Part shown: positions 1 to 9,000 of the stretch, in pieces
Numbering within the stretch: position 1 is the first letter of the stretch
Layout: every line of letters starts with the position of its first letter
From: Liminaster sp045576355
Lineage (GTDB): Bacteria > Bacteroidota > Bacteroidia > Bacteroidales > UBA3663
Assembly: GCA_045576355.1 (NCBI GenBank)
Contig: JAZNGG010000005.1
Coordinates: forward strand, 1 to 64,000
Length of the DNA: 64,000 nucleotides
Direction of reading: 5' to 3'
The notes under the pieces: generated by a model
The model's input: only the letters and a program-made list of their open reading frames with translations
Told to the model about the DNA's origin: nothing
The model's database searches: none
Translations under genes and position numbers: made by a program

Positions 1-1468
1 CCTTTGCCTCGCCATTCATAGTGTGGTTCAACTTGCCGTCCTCTGCGAATGTGGCATCAGCGAAGAATGCTTTTGAAGCATCGATAATGCGTTCGCCATT
101 CAGACTCTCTACAGGGATAGTGTTCTCACCATTGAAGAGAAAACCCTCTGGCAACTGCAAAGCGGTTTCACCCTCTGCGGGCACTACCCTTGCTGCTGCA
201 TTGAGATAAGTGTAGTTACCCTTGATATCAAATTGCTCTTGAACGCGATAGTGCACACGGTCGCCAAGCTCAGGGTTATACGAATCAGAACCAGCTTTGA
301 AAATAAATCTATCGTTTGTAACTTCGATCTTTGTGGAGAATTCAAGAGGGGATCCTTCTATAAGGTATGTACGTATTATTTTATCTTCCTCTATACGATA
401 TGTTCCTGTATTTTCCATCCATCCTAAAACCTTATCATATCCAATAGTAGAAACAGTTTTATCATCATTAAAATTCATGAATACACTTTCTGTTGGTGTA
501 AAATTAAACCACTTACCCACGACCAGCTGCGGATAATCCTTATAAGGATCCACATCCTCTGCAGCATTGTATTCGCCAGTCTTCGAGAGGCTGAGCACTA
601 CGGTAAAGGTTTCGAAAGTATCCATAAACTCTTTTTCGAGCGCTGCAACCACTTCGTCAGTTATTACGTTGGCTGGATTTTCCTTGCGGATGACATCCGC
701 CAAACCACCTACCCAGGCTTCCTGCTTCGGAATGATGATAAAGAGACGGTCACCATCTTCGTCCGGGAACGAAGTAGCATTCAACTGATGACCCTTATTG
801 AGTTCAAACGAGAGGTTGTTGCCATCGAGCGCATAGTCTTTGTACATCACAGTACCATCTACGGTATGTCTCAACTTGGCATTCGGTGTAAACATGGCAT
901 CGGCAAAGAAAGACTTCATTTGCTCTACAATGCGGTCGCCGTGCAATGCTTCTACCGAGATAGTATTCTTTCCTCCAAAGGTAATGCCTTCCGGAAGCTT
1001 CATTTCAGTCTTTCCTGTAGCTGCTACAACTCTTACTGCAGAATTCAAGTAAGAGTATTTACCGGTGATGTCAAATTGTTCATTTACTTTATAGTGAATT
1101 TTCTCACCTGACACCGGAAAAATTGGCTTAACTATCATTTTTCCATTGATAATTTCAATCTCAGCCTTTGTCTCTCCTACTACTGCATCAGTTTCAATTA
1201 GTTTATTACCCTCTAAACGATAAGTTCTTTGGGTGTCAAACCAGCCAAATTCTTTATCCCAACCAACGATGCCCATCTTACCATCTGGTTGATATACCCA
1301 AAACATACTCGCTTCGGGGGTGAAGTTAAACCATTTACCCACAATCAGTCGGGAGTATTCCTTCTCCAACTCCTTTAAATAATCGTCGTCGTCATCGCTA
1401 CAAGCACTCATAGCGAAGCCGAGCGTCACAGCTATAATGGCCATTCCAATCATTCTGAATGTCTTCAT
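1..1468 (-). CDS. Two-repeat lipoprotein, C-terminus outside window
   Basis: Open from ATG at 1468 to the left edge without a stop (489 codons visible), so the gene is partial. The N-terminus is a lipoprotein signal with lipobox M-S-A-C (Cys23) followed by an Asp run, as in Bacteroidota lipoproteins. The body has two homologous copies of about 270 residues: VGKWFNF near residue 43 recurs near residue 318, and later blocks recur in the same order (YLNSAVRV and YLNAAARV; FFADAMF and FFADATF). Each copy has a lipocalin-like VGKW start, but I do not recognise the family and assign no function. It starts 40 bp after the decarboxylase-like gene and probably shares its transcript. Confidence 0.85.
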   Translation of the reverse strand, partial: MKTFRMIGMAIIAVTLGFAMSACSDDDDDYLKELEKEYSRLIVGKWFNFTPEASMFWVYQPDGKMGIVGWDKEFGWFDTQRTYRLEGNKLIETDAVVGETKAEIEIINGKMIVKPIFPVSGEKIHYKVNEQFDITGKYSYLNSAVRVVAATGKTEMKLPEGITFGGKNTISVEALHGDRIVEQMKSFFADAMFTPNAKLRHTVDGTVMYKDYALDGNNLSFELNKGHQLNATSFPDEDGDRLFIIIPKQEAWVGGLADVIRKENPANVITDEVVAALEKEFMDTFETFTVVLSLSKTGEYNAAEDVDPYKDYPQLVVGKWFNFTPTESVFMNFNDDKTVSTIGYDKVLGWMENTGTYRIEEDKIIRTYLIEGSPLEFSTKIEVTNDRFIFKAGSDSYNPELGDRVHYRVQEQFDIKGNYTYLNAAARVVPAEGETALQLPEGFLFNGENTIPVESLNGERIIDASKAFFADATFAEDGKLNHTMNGEAK

Positions 1469-1508
1469 TGCTTTAATGTTTTTAAATTAATATTGAAAAG
1501 TTTGTATG

Positions 1509-2774
1509 TTATTTGTTTAATTCTCCTAATTTCTCGCCCATCAGGATATGCTGCCAACCATTATCGTCATTAGCCGGTGCAGTGAGCTTGAAGTTGGCTT
1601 TCTCCTGGAACACCAGAACGAAATCGGAGCCACCGAACAGGAAGTAACCCAGCATGTCGCCCTTCTCAACTCTGTCGCCCACCTTGAGGTTCTCCTCGAA
1701 GTTGATGGATGCCACCTGCGACATACCGATGGGCATCACTGCCACGAGGCCATACTCCTCGGTCTCGACGATAGCCAAGCCGCGTGTCTCTACACTCTGC
1801 CAACCGGGTACCGAGCAATCGACAACGTATTGCTGCAACTCGGGTTCCCAAGTGATGCTTCCGCCCAGCGCATCGTCGCCGGGGATTACACGCAGTTCCT
1901 TGAGTACACCGCTCACGGGGAAATGGTAGCGATGGTAGTCGTTCACGTTCAGGAAGGCGTGGTAGAAGGTACCACCTGCAAAGGCTTCGCAATAGGGGCT
2001 TTCGGGAGAGATGAGGTTGCGCACGGAATTGAACACGCGTGACTTGACGGCAATCTTGCTGTCGGTCACGATATACGAATCCTCATCAATGGCCCATACG
2101 CCCTGTGGCTCACTGTCGCAAGGCGATGCAATCACGGCCTCGTTGTCAGGCTCGGCAATGGGACGCCGGTCGGGCGAAGCGAGGCGACGGGCAAAGAAGT
2201 CGTTGAACGAATGCCAGTTTGAGGGGTCCTCGTACCAGCCGTTGGTCATACCCAACTCCTCCTGCACCATCATTAGCTCTTCGTACTCCTTGTTCCACGA
2301 CTCGGTGGAAGAGAGGTAATTGCCCCACGACTGGCAATACTTGACAAGCCAGTTGCGGTAAGGCTCGGTGTACTGCACCGAGGCGGTGAAGAGGTCCTTG
2401 CCCTCTAATGACTCCAGCGGCATGCAGTTGATGAAGTAGCAGTAGCAGAGTGCCTGATACATGCGTCCGAAGATGGTGGGCTGGCCGGGACAGAGGATTA
2501 CATCCCACGGCATCACCTTCTGAGAGTAGTCAACGAAGTCGTAATACTCCTCCAACGACTGCACGGGGTTGGTCTTCTTGTCGGGGTTGATACTCTTGCC
2601 CTTCTCGATGGCCTCGGTCAGCAGCGATTTCAGTTCGCTGTTCTCCTCTACCATCTGAATCAGTTCCATGGTGGTTTCACTATACCCCTTGTCTTGGTCT
2701 TTCTGTTTCACACCGCATGATGCTAAGCCCACCAAGAGGCAAAGCATCAACATTAGGTTCAATTTCTTTATCAT
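1509..2774 (-). CDS. Lipoprotein of the phosphatidylserine decarboxylase family
   Basis: 421 residues. Signal peptide with lipobox L-A-S-C (Cys20) predicts a lipid-anchored envelope protein, unlike classical membrane-bound Psd. The C-terminal half has the family hallmarks: YHRYHFP (the conserved His region) and FGGSDFVLVFQ near the C-terminus. In that motif Gly-Ser (Ser383) corresponds to the LGST self-cleavage site that generates the pyruvoyl cofactor. The preceding roughly 200 residues are extra to the classical enzyme. It lies 24 bp downstream of the SstT gene in the same direction, so a link to serine or a serine derivative is attractive but inferred. Substrate unknown: family members outside the phospholipid pathway act on other carboxylates. 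Confidence 0.8.
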   Translation of the reverse strand: MIKKLNLMLMLCLLVGLASCGVKQKDQDKGYSETTMELIQMVEENSELKSLLTEAIEKGKSINPDKKTNPVQSLEEYYDFVDYSQKVMPWDVILCPGQPTIFGRMYQALCYCYFINCMPLESLEGKDLFTASVQYTEPYRNWLVKYCQSWGNYLSSTESWNKEYEELMMVQEELGMTNGWYEDPSNWHSFNDFFARRLASPDRRPIAEPDNEAVIASPCDSEPQGVWAIDEDSYIVTDSKIAVKSRVFNSVRNLISPESPYCEAFAGGTFYHAFLNVNDYHRYHFPVSGVLKELRVIPGDDALGGSITWEPELQQYVVDCSVPGWQSVETRGLAIVETEEYGLVAVMPIGMSQVASINFEENLKVGDRVEKGDMLGYFLFGGSDFVLVFQEKANFKLTAPANDDNGWQHILMGEKLGELNK

Positions 2775-2798
2775 AATTGTAATAATATTGTCAATCCA

Positions 2799-4037
2799 TT
2801 AAAACTCTACTTTCTCTCCTCGCTTCATCCGCTCGCGCATCTCCGAGGCAATGGTGAACATCGCATCACCGCTGGAGTTGAGGGCGGTTTCTATAGAGTC
2901 CTGTACCACACCGATGATGAAGCCTACCGCCACCACCTGCATAGCCACATCGCCCGAGATGCCGAAGAGTGAGCATGCCATAGGTATCAGCAACAGCGAA
3001 CCGCCAGCCACGCCCGATGTGCCACAGGCACCCAAGGTGGCAATGATGCTGAGCAGCAAGGCACTCGCAAATGAGATGTCGACTCCCAAGGTATAGCAGG
3101 TGGCGAGGGTCATCACGGTAATGGTGATGGCCGCACCGTCCATATTGATAATGCTGCCAAGCGGGATGCTCACCGAATAGAAGTCCTTGTCAATGCCCAT
3201 GCGCTTGCACAGCTCCATATTCACCGGGATATTGGCTGCCGAAGAGCGGGTAAAGAATGCACTCACTGCGCTCTCCTTCAGGCAACGCCACACCAATGGA
3301 TAGGGGTTGCGTCGGAGCATACAGCCCACGATGATAGGGTTGAGCACGAGTGATACCAGCAGCATACAGCCCACCAGCAGCAACAGCAGTTTGCCGTAGG
3401 TGGTAAAGATTTCCAAACCACTCTGCGATACGGAGGTATAGACCAAACCGAGAATACCGAACGGGGCACATTGGATAATCCACGCCACCACCTTCGACAC
3501 AGCATCGGCCCATTGGCGGAGGCTACCGATGGTCTGTTCGCTTGCCACCATCTTCAATGCTATACCGATGACTACCGCCCAGAAGAGGATACTCAGGTAG
3601 TTGGCATTGGCTATGGCGGTGACGGGGTTGCTCATCACGCTGCCGACAATGTTGCGGAACACATCGCCCAACGCTCCCGGCGCACTACCCGAAGCACCCT
3701 GCACATCGGCCAAGGCTATTCCCACAGGAAAGAGGAAACTAGCTACTACAGCCACTACGGCTGCCATCAGCGTGGTGAGCATATAGAGGGTGATGACAGT
3801 GCGGAAGCGGCTACCCAGCCCGGCACGAGCCGTTGCCACCGACGAGGTAACAAGCACGGCCACCAATACGGGTGCCATCGCCTTGAGTGCCCCCACAAAG
3901 AGGTCGCCCAACAGGGATATTGCACTAATGCCCGGCACGGTCAGTGCCAGCACGGAGCCTGCAACGATGCCGACGAAGATACGCAGCATCAAATTGGTCT
4001 GCTGCCACGCACCGATGATAGCCTTCAGCGTTTTCAT
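2799..4037 (-). CDS. sstT: Na+/serine-threonine symporter SstT
   Basis: 412 residues with about nine hydrophobic segments and family signatures of dicarboxylate/amino acid:cation symporters: SSAANIPVNMELC, the NMDGAA motif (Na+ and substrate binding) and the GxxGTSGVAGGSLLLIP region. Length and motifs match SstT, which imports serine and threonine with sodium. It is probably the first gene of a three-gene minus-strand operon with the decarboxylase-like lipoprotein (24 bp gap) and the two-repeat lipoprotein. A TACTTTTG -7 element lies 35 bp upstream of the ATG, and two direct repeats sit just upstream of that promoter, suggesting activator control. Confidence 0.92.
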   Translation of the reverse strand: MKTLKAIIGAWQQTNLMLRIFVGIVAGSVLALTVPGISAISLLGDLFVGALKAMAPVLVAVLVTSSVATARAGLGSRFRTVITLYMLTTLMAAVVAVVASFLFPVGIALADVQGASGSAPGALGDVFRNIVGSVMSNPVTAIANANYLSILFWAVVIGIALKMVASEQTIGSLRQWADAVSKVVAWIIQCAPFGILGLVYTSVSQSGLEIFTTYGKLLLLLVGCMLLVSLVLNPIIVGCMLRRNPYPLVWRCLKESAVSAFFTRSSAANIPVNMELCKRMGIDKDFYSVSIPLGSIINMDGAAITITVMTLATCYTLGVDISFASALLLSIIATLGACGTSGVAGGSLLLIPMACSLFGISGDVAMQVVAVGFIIGVVQDSIETALNSSGDAMFTIASEMRERMKRGEKVEF

Positions 4038-4071
4038 AGTCTCATGATAACAAGAATTTTTATGTGAGTGG

Positions 4072-4079
4072 CAAAAGTA
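4072..4079 (-). promoter_or_regulatory. -7 promoter element of the sstT operon
   Basis: On the minus strand the sequence reads TACTTTTG, an exact fit to the Bacteroidota -7 consensus TAnnTTTG. There is no clear TTG at the expected -33 position (about 4099-4102), which would suit an activator-dependent promoter. Confidence 0.55.
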
Positions 4080-4111
4080 CCTAAATCTATTCTGACTAAG
4101 AAATTTTCATT

Positions 4112-4149
4112 GTTGCAATTTTACAAAACTTCGTTGCAATTTTACAAAA
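4112..4149 (-). promoter_or_regulatory. Two direct 17-bp repeats upstream of sstT promoter (candidate operator)
   Basis: GTTGCAATTTTACAAAA occurs twice without mismatch, at 4112-4128 and 4133-4149, a period of 21 bp (two helical turns). The pair ends about 10 bp upstream of the expected -33 region of sstT and lies between sstT and the adjacent AraC-type regulator gene. AraC-family activators typically bind direct repeats at such spacing, so this is a likely site for the regulator at 4192-5247. The binding itself is inferred. Confidence 0.55.
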
Positions 4150-4191
4150 AAGAGGAAATCGCCCCTTTTATCAAAGAAATTGGGGATTTTG

Positions 4192-5247
4192 CTATTTCAG
4201 GTTATCAACGAATTCAGTCGGGGTCATTCCTGTGATTTTCTGAAAGTTTCTCCATGCGGTGCTTCGCTGACGGTAACCGACATAGTTGAAAAGTTCATGA
4301 ATATCTGCCTTTGGATTATCTTTCATTCTGGCCATGACATAGTCGATACGACGTTTGGTCATATACTCGACAAAAGTCATTCCTGTGTTTTGTTTGAAGG
4401 CTTCTCCTATATATGTACGGTTTGAATCCAGCAGTTCTGACAGAGAACTAAGGCTCAGATTCGGATCTCTCCACTTCTCATTGTTGTCCAATAAAAGGGT
4501 TATCTCTCCCCAAAGACCATCTTCTGTGGAGTCGCAATCGCAGGACTCTTCCTGTTTCAGGGCTGCCTGCGGTACAAGCAGACGCTCTCTCAACTCATAC
4601 CAAACCACAGACAGGAAGAATGATATCCACACAATCTGATGGGCAAGCACGAGAAAATAGGCGTGAAACATCTGTATGGCGAAATGAAGCAGACCAATCA
4701 GGCAGAATCCGCAGGAGTAGAACGTTATGAACCTCTTGTCGGCGCTGCTCTTCCGCCAGTCATATGGCACAAGAAAAAGAGAGAAACAATAGAACAACAT
4801 CACCATAAGTGAGAACAGTCGGAACCATACATTAAATTTTCCGATATGCCGCCACAGGTCTGCATAAGTATATATAGGAGTATATTCAATGCCGGCACAC
4901 ATTCCCATAGCAACCAACAATATCAGAGGAGTAAACAGAAGCGCATAAACCCTGGCTCTGCTGATTGTCGGGCGGATTACCTCAAGTGGATACAGGAAAA
5001 ATGCCATCTGTATGAGAATCGGCACAAAGGTATGCTCCGGCTCGAAGAATGCTCCGTCAGCCGTTGTGGTCTCCTGCCACGTACGCATGATGAATGTCAG
5101 AGCAAAGAACGCCGAGAACCAGCTGAATACGGCCCATATGATACGTGAATAATCTCCTGTTTCCTTTCGACGTTTCCACAGAAGAACACCACTGGTGACA
5201 AAAGTAACGGTCATAAAAGCCAAAAGAATAGTTGCTGTGTATTTCAT
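4192..5247 (-). CDS. Membrane-bound AraC-family regulator
   Basis: 351 residues. The first ~220 have six or seven hydrophobic helices (a membrane sensor region). The last ~95 form an AraC-type DNA-binding domain with two helix-turn-helix units: SLSELLDSNRTYIGEAF and a second centred on FNYVGYRQRSTAWRNFQKITG, ending with the usual TPTEFV. Such 'helix-turn-helix plus 7TM' regulators are common in Bacteroidales. It is encoded immediately upstream of sstT in the same direction, with paired direct repeats between them (4112-4149), so it most likely controls that operon. Ligand unknown. Confidence 0.85.
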   Translation of the reverse strand: MKYTATILLAFMTVTFVTSGVLLWKRRKETGDYSRIIWAVFSWFSAFFALTFIMRTWQETTTADGAFFEPEHTFVPILIQMAFFLYPLEVIRPTISRARVYALLFTPLILLVAMGMCAGIEYTPIYTYADLWRHIGKFNVWFRLFSLMVMLFYCFSLFLVPYDWRKSSADKRFITFYSCGFCLIGLLHFAIQMFHAYFLVLAHQIVWISFFLSVVWYELRERLLVPQAALKQEESCDCDSTEDGLWGEITLLLDNNEKWRDPNLSLSSLSELLDSNRTYIGEAFKQNTGMTFVEYMTKRRIDYVMARMKDNPKADIHELFNYVGYRQRSTAWRNFQKITGMTPTEFVDNLK

Positions 5248-5338
5248 AGGCTGTATGTCATTGAATAACTGTTCATTCTTTTTTATTAGGGCATATCGTA
5301 TCGTGTCGTGTGTGCCGCTACCGTCGGATACGTATTTA

Positions 5339-5842
5339 ATGTGAGTTCGATGAATTTTAATTATCTGTAAATTTGGTGATTAGCGAAAATTATTGTATCT
5401 TTATAGTGTCAATTACAAAGAATTACAAATAATAATCGCTATGCTCACCGCGGACAAAGTTACAGAATTATTCTGTATGGCAGATGATTTCAGCAAGTTT
5501 TTTGATAAGATGACAGCAAAATATACGCTGAAAAGAGAAAACAAACGCCCATATCATCGTATACAGCTCATAACCAAGCAGAAAAGTAATATGAAAGGAG
5601 CATTGATGAGCGTTTCGGACAAATTATTGTTACGTAAAAGGGCTATCATTGAAACTGTTAATGGTGAACTCAAGAATATTGCACAAGTGGAGCACTCAAG
5701 ACATCGCTGCTTTGAAAAATATATCGTAAACATGTTGGGAGCTATTGCCGCATATTGTATGTTTCCGAAAAAGCCGTGTATCAATGTACAAAGGACATTA
5801 GATACACAGCTTACTCTATTTTGAATTCGTCGAACTCACGTT
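5339..5842. mobile_element. Internally deleted IS982-family element with both terminal inverted repeats
   Basis: Imperfect ~20-bp inverted repeats bound the element. The left end begins ATGTGAGTTCGATGAATTTT at 5339; the right end, read on the minus strand, begins ACGTGAGTTCGACGAATTC at 5842. Identical hexamers TATTTA flank it (5333-5338 and 5843-5848), consistent with a short target-site duplication. Inside is one frame with the beginning and end of an IS982-type transposase and no middle. Total 504 bp against roughly 1 kb for a complete IS982-family element, so it is non-autonomous. Confidence 0.75.
5441..5824 (+). pseudogene. IS982-family transposase with central deletion
   Basis: 127 codons from ATG at 5441. 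Residues 1 to about 40 match the N-terminus of IS982-type transposases (DKVTELFCMADDFSKFFDK). From about IQLITKQKSNMKG onward the frame matches the C-terminus (LLRKRAIIETVNGELKN, IEHSRHR-like VEHSRHR, FPKKP, DTQLTLF). Complete transposases of the family are around 300 residues; the missing part holds the first two catalytic Asp residues, while the Glu region (the IETVNGELK segment) remains. The junction is in frame and the fusion is still open, so a small protein could be made, but it cannot be an active transposase. Confidence 0.85.
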
Positions 5843-5868
5843 ATTTAGTGTGGGTAAGCAAAAAGATT

Positions 5869-5945
5869 CCATCGCCATCTGCCGGCATTAGGCGATGCCC
5901 CTAAACCCTAAAAATTCTAAACCCCAAAACCATCAGCCATCATCG
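5869..5945 (+). repeat. Dispersed intergenic repeat, degenerate copy
   Basis: Contains CCATCGCCATCTGCC, CCCTAAACCC-type runs and ACCATCAGCCATCATCGCCC, the building blocks of an intergenic repeat that recurs at six other places in the window (near 22690, 40870-40925, 44820-44890, 49932-49980, 58850-58912 and 60830-60890). Confidence 0.5.
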
Positions 5946-5953
5946 CCCTAATC

Positions 5954-5990
5954 ACAAAAAAAGGCTGCGCCAAAATATTGACACAGCCTT
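5954..5990 (-). terminator. Rho-independent terminator of rpoBC operon
   Basis: Hairpin arms AAGGCTG (5961-5967) and CAGCCTT (5984-5990), followed on the minus strand by a run of seven T (complement of 5954-5960). It lies 35 bp after the rpoC stop codon. Confidence 0.8.
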
Positions 5991-6025
5991 CATATTAAAA
6001 GGATAATAGATTCTATTTAGAGGAA

Positions 6026-9000
6026 TCAGAACTCAAGGTTCTTGCGCGGTGCAGTAAACACTCTATTGAACTCGTCTCTACTTCCGACAAGCAACTTGTC
6101 AAATTCACGCTGGCCTGTACCGGCAGGGATCAAGTGACCGCAGATAACGTTCTCCTTCATACCCTCCAAGAGGTCTTCCTTGCCCAAGATAGCAGCCTCG
6201 TTGAGGACCTTGGTAGTCTCCTGGAATGATGCTGCAGACATGAAGCTGTTTGTACCCAACGCTGCACGAGTGATACCCTGAAGGATCTGTTCGCAAGTAG
6301 CCGGAACGGCATCACGAACTTCAACCAACTTCTTGTCACGACGCTTCAACAATGAATTTTCATCGCGGAGACGACGAGCAGTAATAATCATACCGGGCTT
6401 AAGTTCGGCAGAATCTCCAGCCTTGAGGACAACCTTCATGCCCCAAATGCGATCATTCTCTGCTGCAAAGTTCAACTTGTCAACAACCTGTGACTCCAAG
6501 AAACGGGTGTCACCGGGGTTCTGAACAATAACCTTGCGCATCATCTGACGAACAATGACCTCAAAGTGCTTGTCGTTGATCTTCACACCCTGCAGACGGT
6601 ACACGTCTTGTATTTCATTGACAATGTACTCCTGTACGGCAGTCGGACCCAAGATAGACAAGATGTCGCTGGGCGTAATCGCACCATCAGAAAGTGGCAT
6701 ACCTGCACGAACGTAATCATTCTCCTGTACGAGCAACTGCTTAGCAAGCGGAATAAGGTACTTGCGCTCCTGACCAAACTTGTTAGTGACAGAAACCTCA
6801 CGGTTACCACGTTTGATCTTACCAAACGTTACCTCACCATCGATCTCTGTTACGACAGCCGGGTTAGAAGGATTACGAGCCTCAAACAACTCGGTCACAC
6901 GCGGGAGACCTCCGGTGATGTCACCGGCTTTGCTGCTGGCACGGTTGATCTTAACCAAGATGGCACCTGCATTGATCTCTTCGCCTTCTGACACCATGAT
7001 GTGTGCACCGACAGGCAATGTATAGGAGCGGAGGACGGTGCCTTCGGCATCAACGATTTCGGCAACAGGGGCTACCGAACGGTCCTTAGACTCGATTACG
7101 ATCTTCTCTTCAAGACCGGTCGCATCATCGACCTCAGACTTATAGGTAATGCCCTCGACAACGTTCTTGAATGTTACTTTACCGGAAACTTCGCAGACGA
7201 TTACCGCATTGAACGGGTCCCACTCACAGATCAAGTCACCTTTCTTTAAGGTTGCTCCATTCTCAACGAAGAGTTTAGAACCATAGGCAATGTTGGCTGT
7301 GGTAAGTACCATACCGGTGTGAGGATCATCGATGTGCATTTCTGCCATACGACTGACAACAACTTTATAACCCTCGTTAGTATCAATAGTACGCAACTCG
7401 TCAATGGTAATGACACCATCATAGCCGGACTTCAAGTTGGAAACCGCTACTGCAGCAGAGGCAATACCACCGGCGTGGAATGTACGGAGTGTCAACTGAG
7501 TACCGGGCTCACCGATGGACTGAGCGGCAATGACTCCGACAGCCTCACCCTTCTGAACCATGCGGTTAGTAGAAAGGTTGCGACCATAACACTTGGCACA
7601 AACACCATGTTTGGATTCGCAAGTGAGTACCGAACGGATCTCAACCTGCTCAATCGGAGACTGCTCGATCTTATCTGCGATGCGCTCTGTGATCTCCTCT
7701 CCGGCTGCAATAATGAGCTCGCCGGTGATGGGGTGAATAATGTCATGAACTGAGACACGACCCAGGATGCGCTCTTTGAGAGTAGCAACCACTTCGTCAT
7801 TATTCTTCAACTCAGTGCATACCAAGCCGCGAAGCGTACCACAGTCTTCTTCACGAATAATCACATCGTGCGCCACATCGACCAAACGACGAGTCAAGTA
7901 ACCGGCATCGGCAGTCTTCAAGGCAGTATCGGCAAGACCCTTACGAGCACCGTGTGTAGAGATAAAGTACTCTAACGCAGACATACCCTCCTTAAAGTTA
8001 GCCAAGATCGGGTTCTCGATGATCTGTGCACCCTCTGCACCGGCTTTCTGAGGCTTGGCCATCAAACCACGCATACCGGAAAGCTGTGCAATCTGCTCTT
8101 TAGAACCACGGGCACCTGAGTCCATCATCATATAAATGGAGTTGAAGCCCTGATTCTCCTCAGCAAGTTGTTTCATCAAGACTTTGGTCAAATTGGTATT
8201 GACAGAAGACCAAACGTCAATGACCTTATTATAACGCTCGTTGTTGGTGATCCAACCGTTGTTATAGTCATCCATGATGGCATCTACGTCAGCATGACCT
8301 TTATTGATAAGCTCAGTCTTCTCTTCCGGCACAAGAACATCGCCAAGGTTGAATGAAAGACCGGCTTTAAATGCCTCATAGTAACCCAAGTTCTTAACAT
8401 CATCCAGGAAGTTGGCTGTACGAGGAATACCACAATATTTGATCACGTCTGTGATGACATTGCGAAGAGACTTCTTGGTGATAACCTCATTGACATATCC
8501 CACTTCGGAGGGCACTTTCTGATTGAAAATAAGACGACCCACAGAGGTTTCTACCAACTGCTTGATCGGACGACGTGCATCATTTACATCCACAGTATCA
8601 ACAAGACACTTAATGATGGCGTGCATCGTACATTTACCCTCGTTGAAGGCAATCATAGCCTCTTCCGGACCATAGAATGTCAAGCCCTCACCCTTATCTC
8701 CACGACGGAGCTTGGTGATGTAATAAAGACCCAACACCATGTCCTGAGAAGGAACGGTAATCGGAGCACCGTTGGCAGGATTCAAAATGTTATGCGAACC
8801 AAGCATCAAAATCTGAGCTTCGAGGATCGCAGCATTGCCCAACGGAAGGTGAACGGCCATCTGGTCACCATCGAAGTCCGCATTGAACGCGGTACATGCC
8901 AATGGGTGCAACTGAATGGCCTTGCCCTCGATCATCCTGGGCTGGAAAGCCTGAATACCCAAACGGTGGAGTGTCGGGGCACGGTTTAAGAGCACCGGGT

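Noticed and set aside
3471..4067. 198-codon plus-strand frame rich in His and Gln
   Set aside because: Antisense shadow of the hydrophobic sstT gene; the odd composition is explained by reverse reading of membrane-helix codons.
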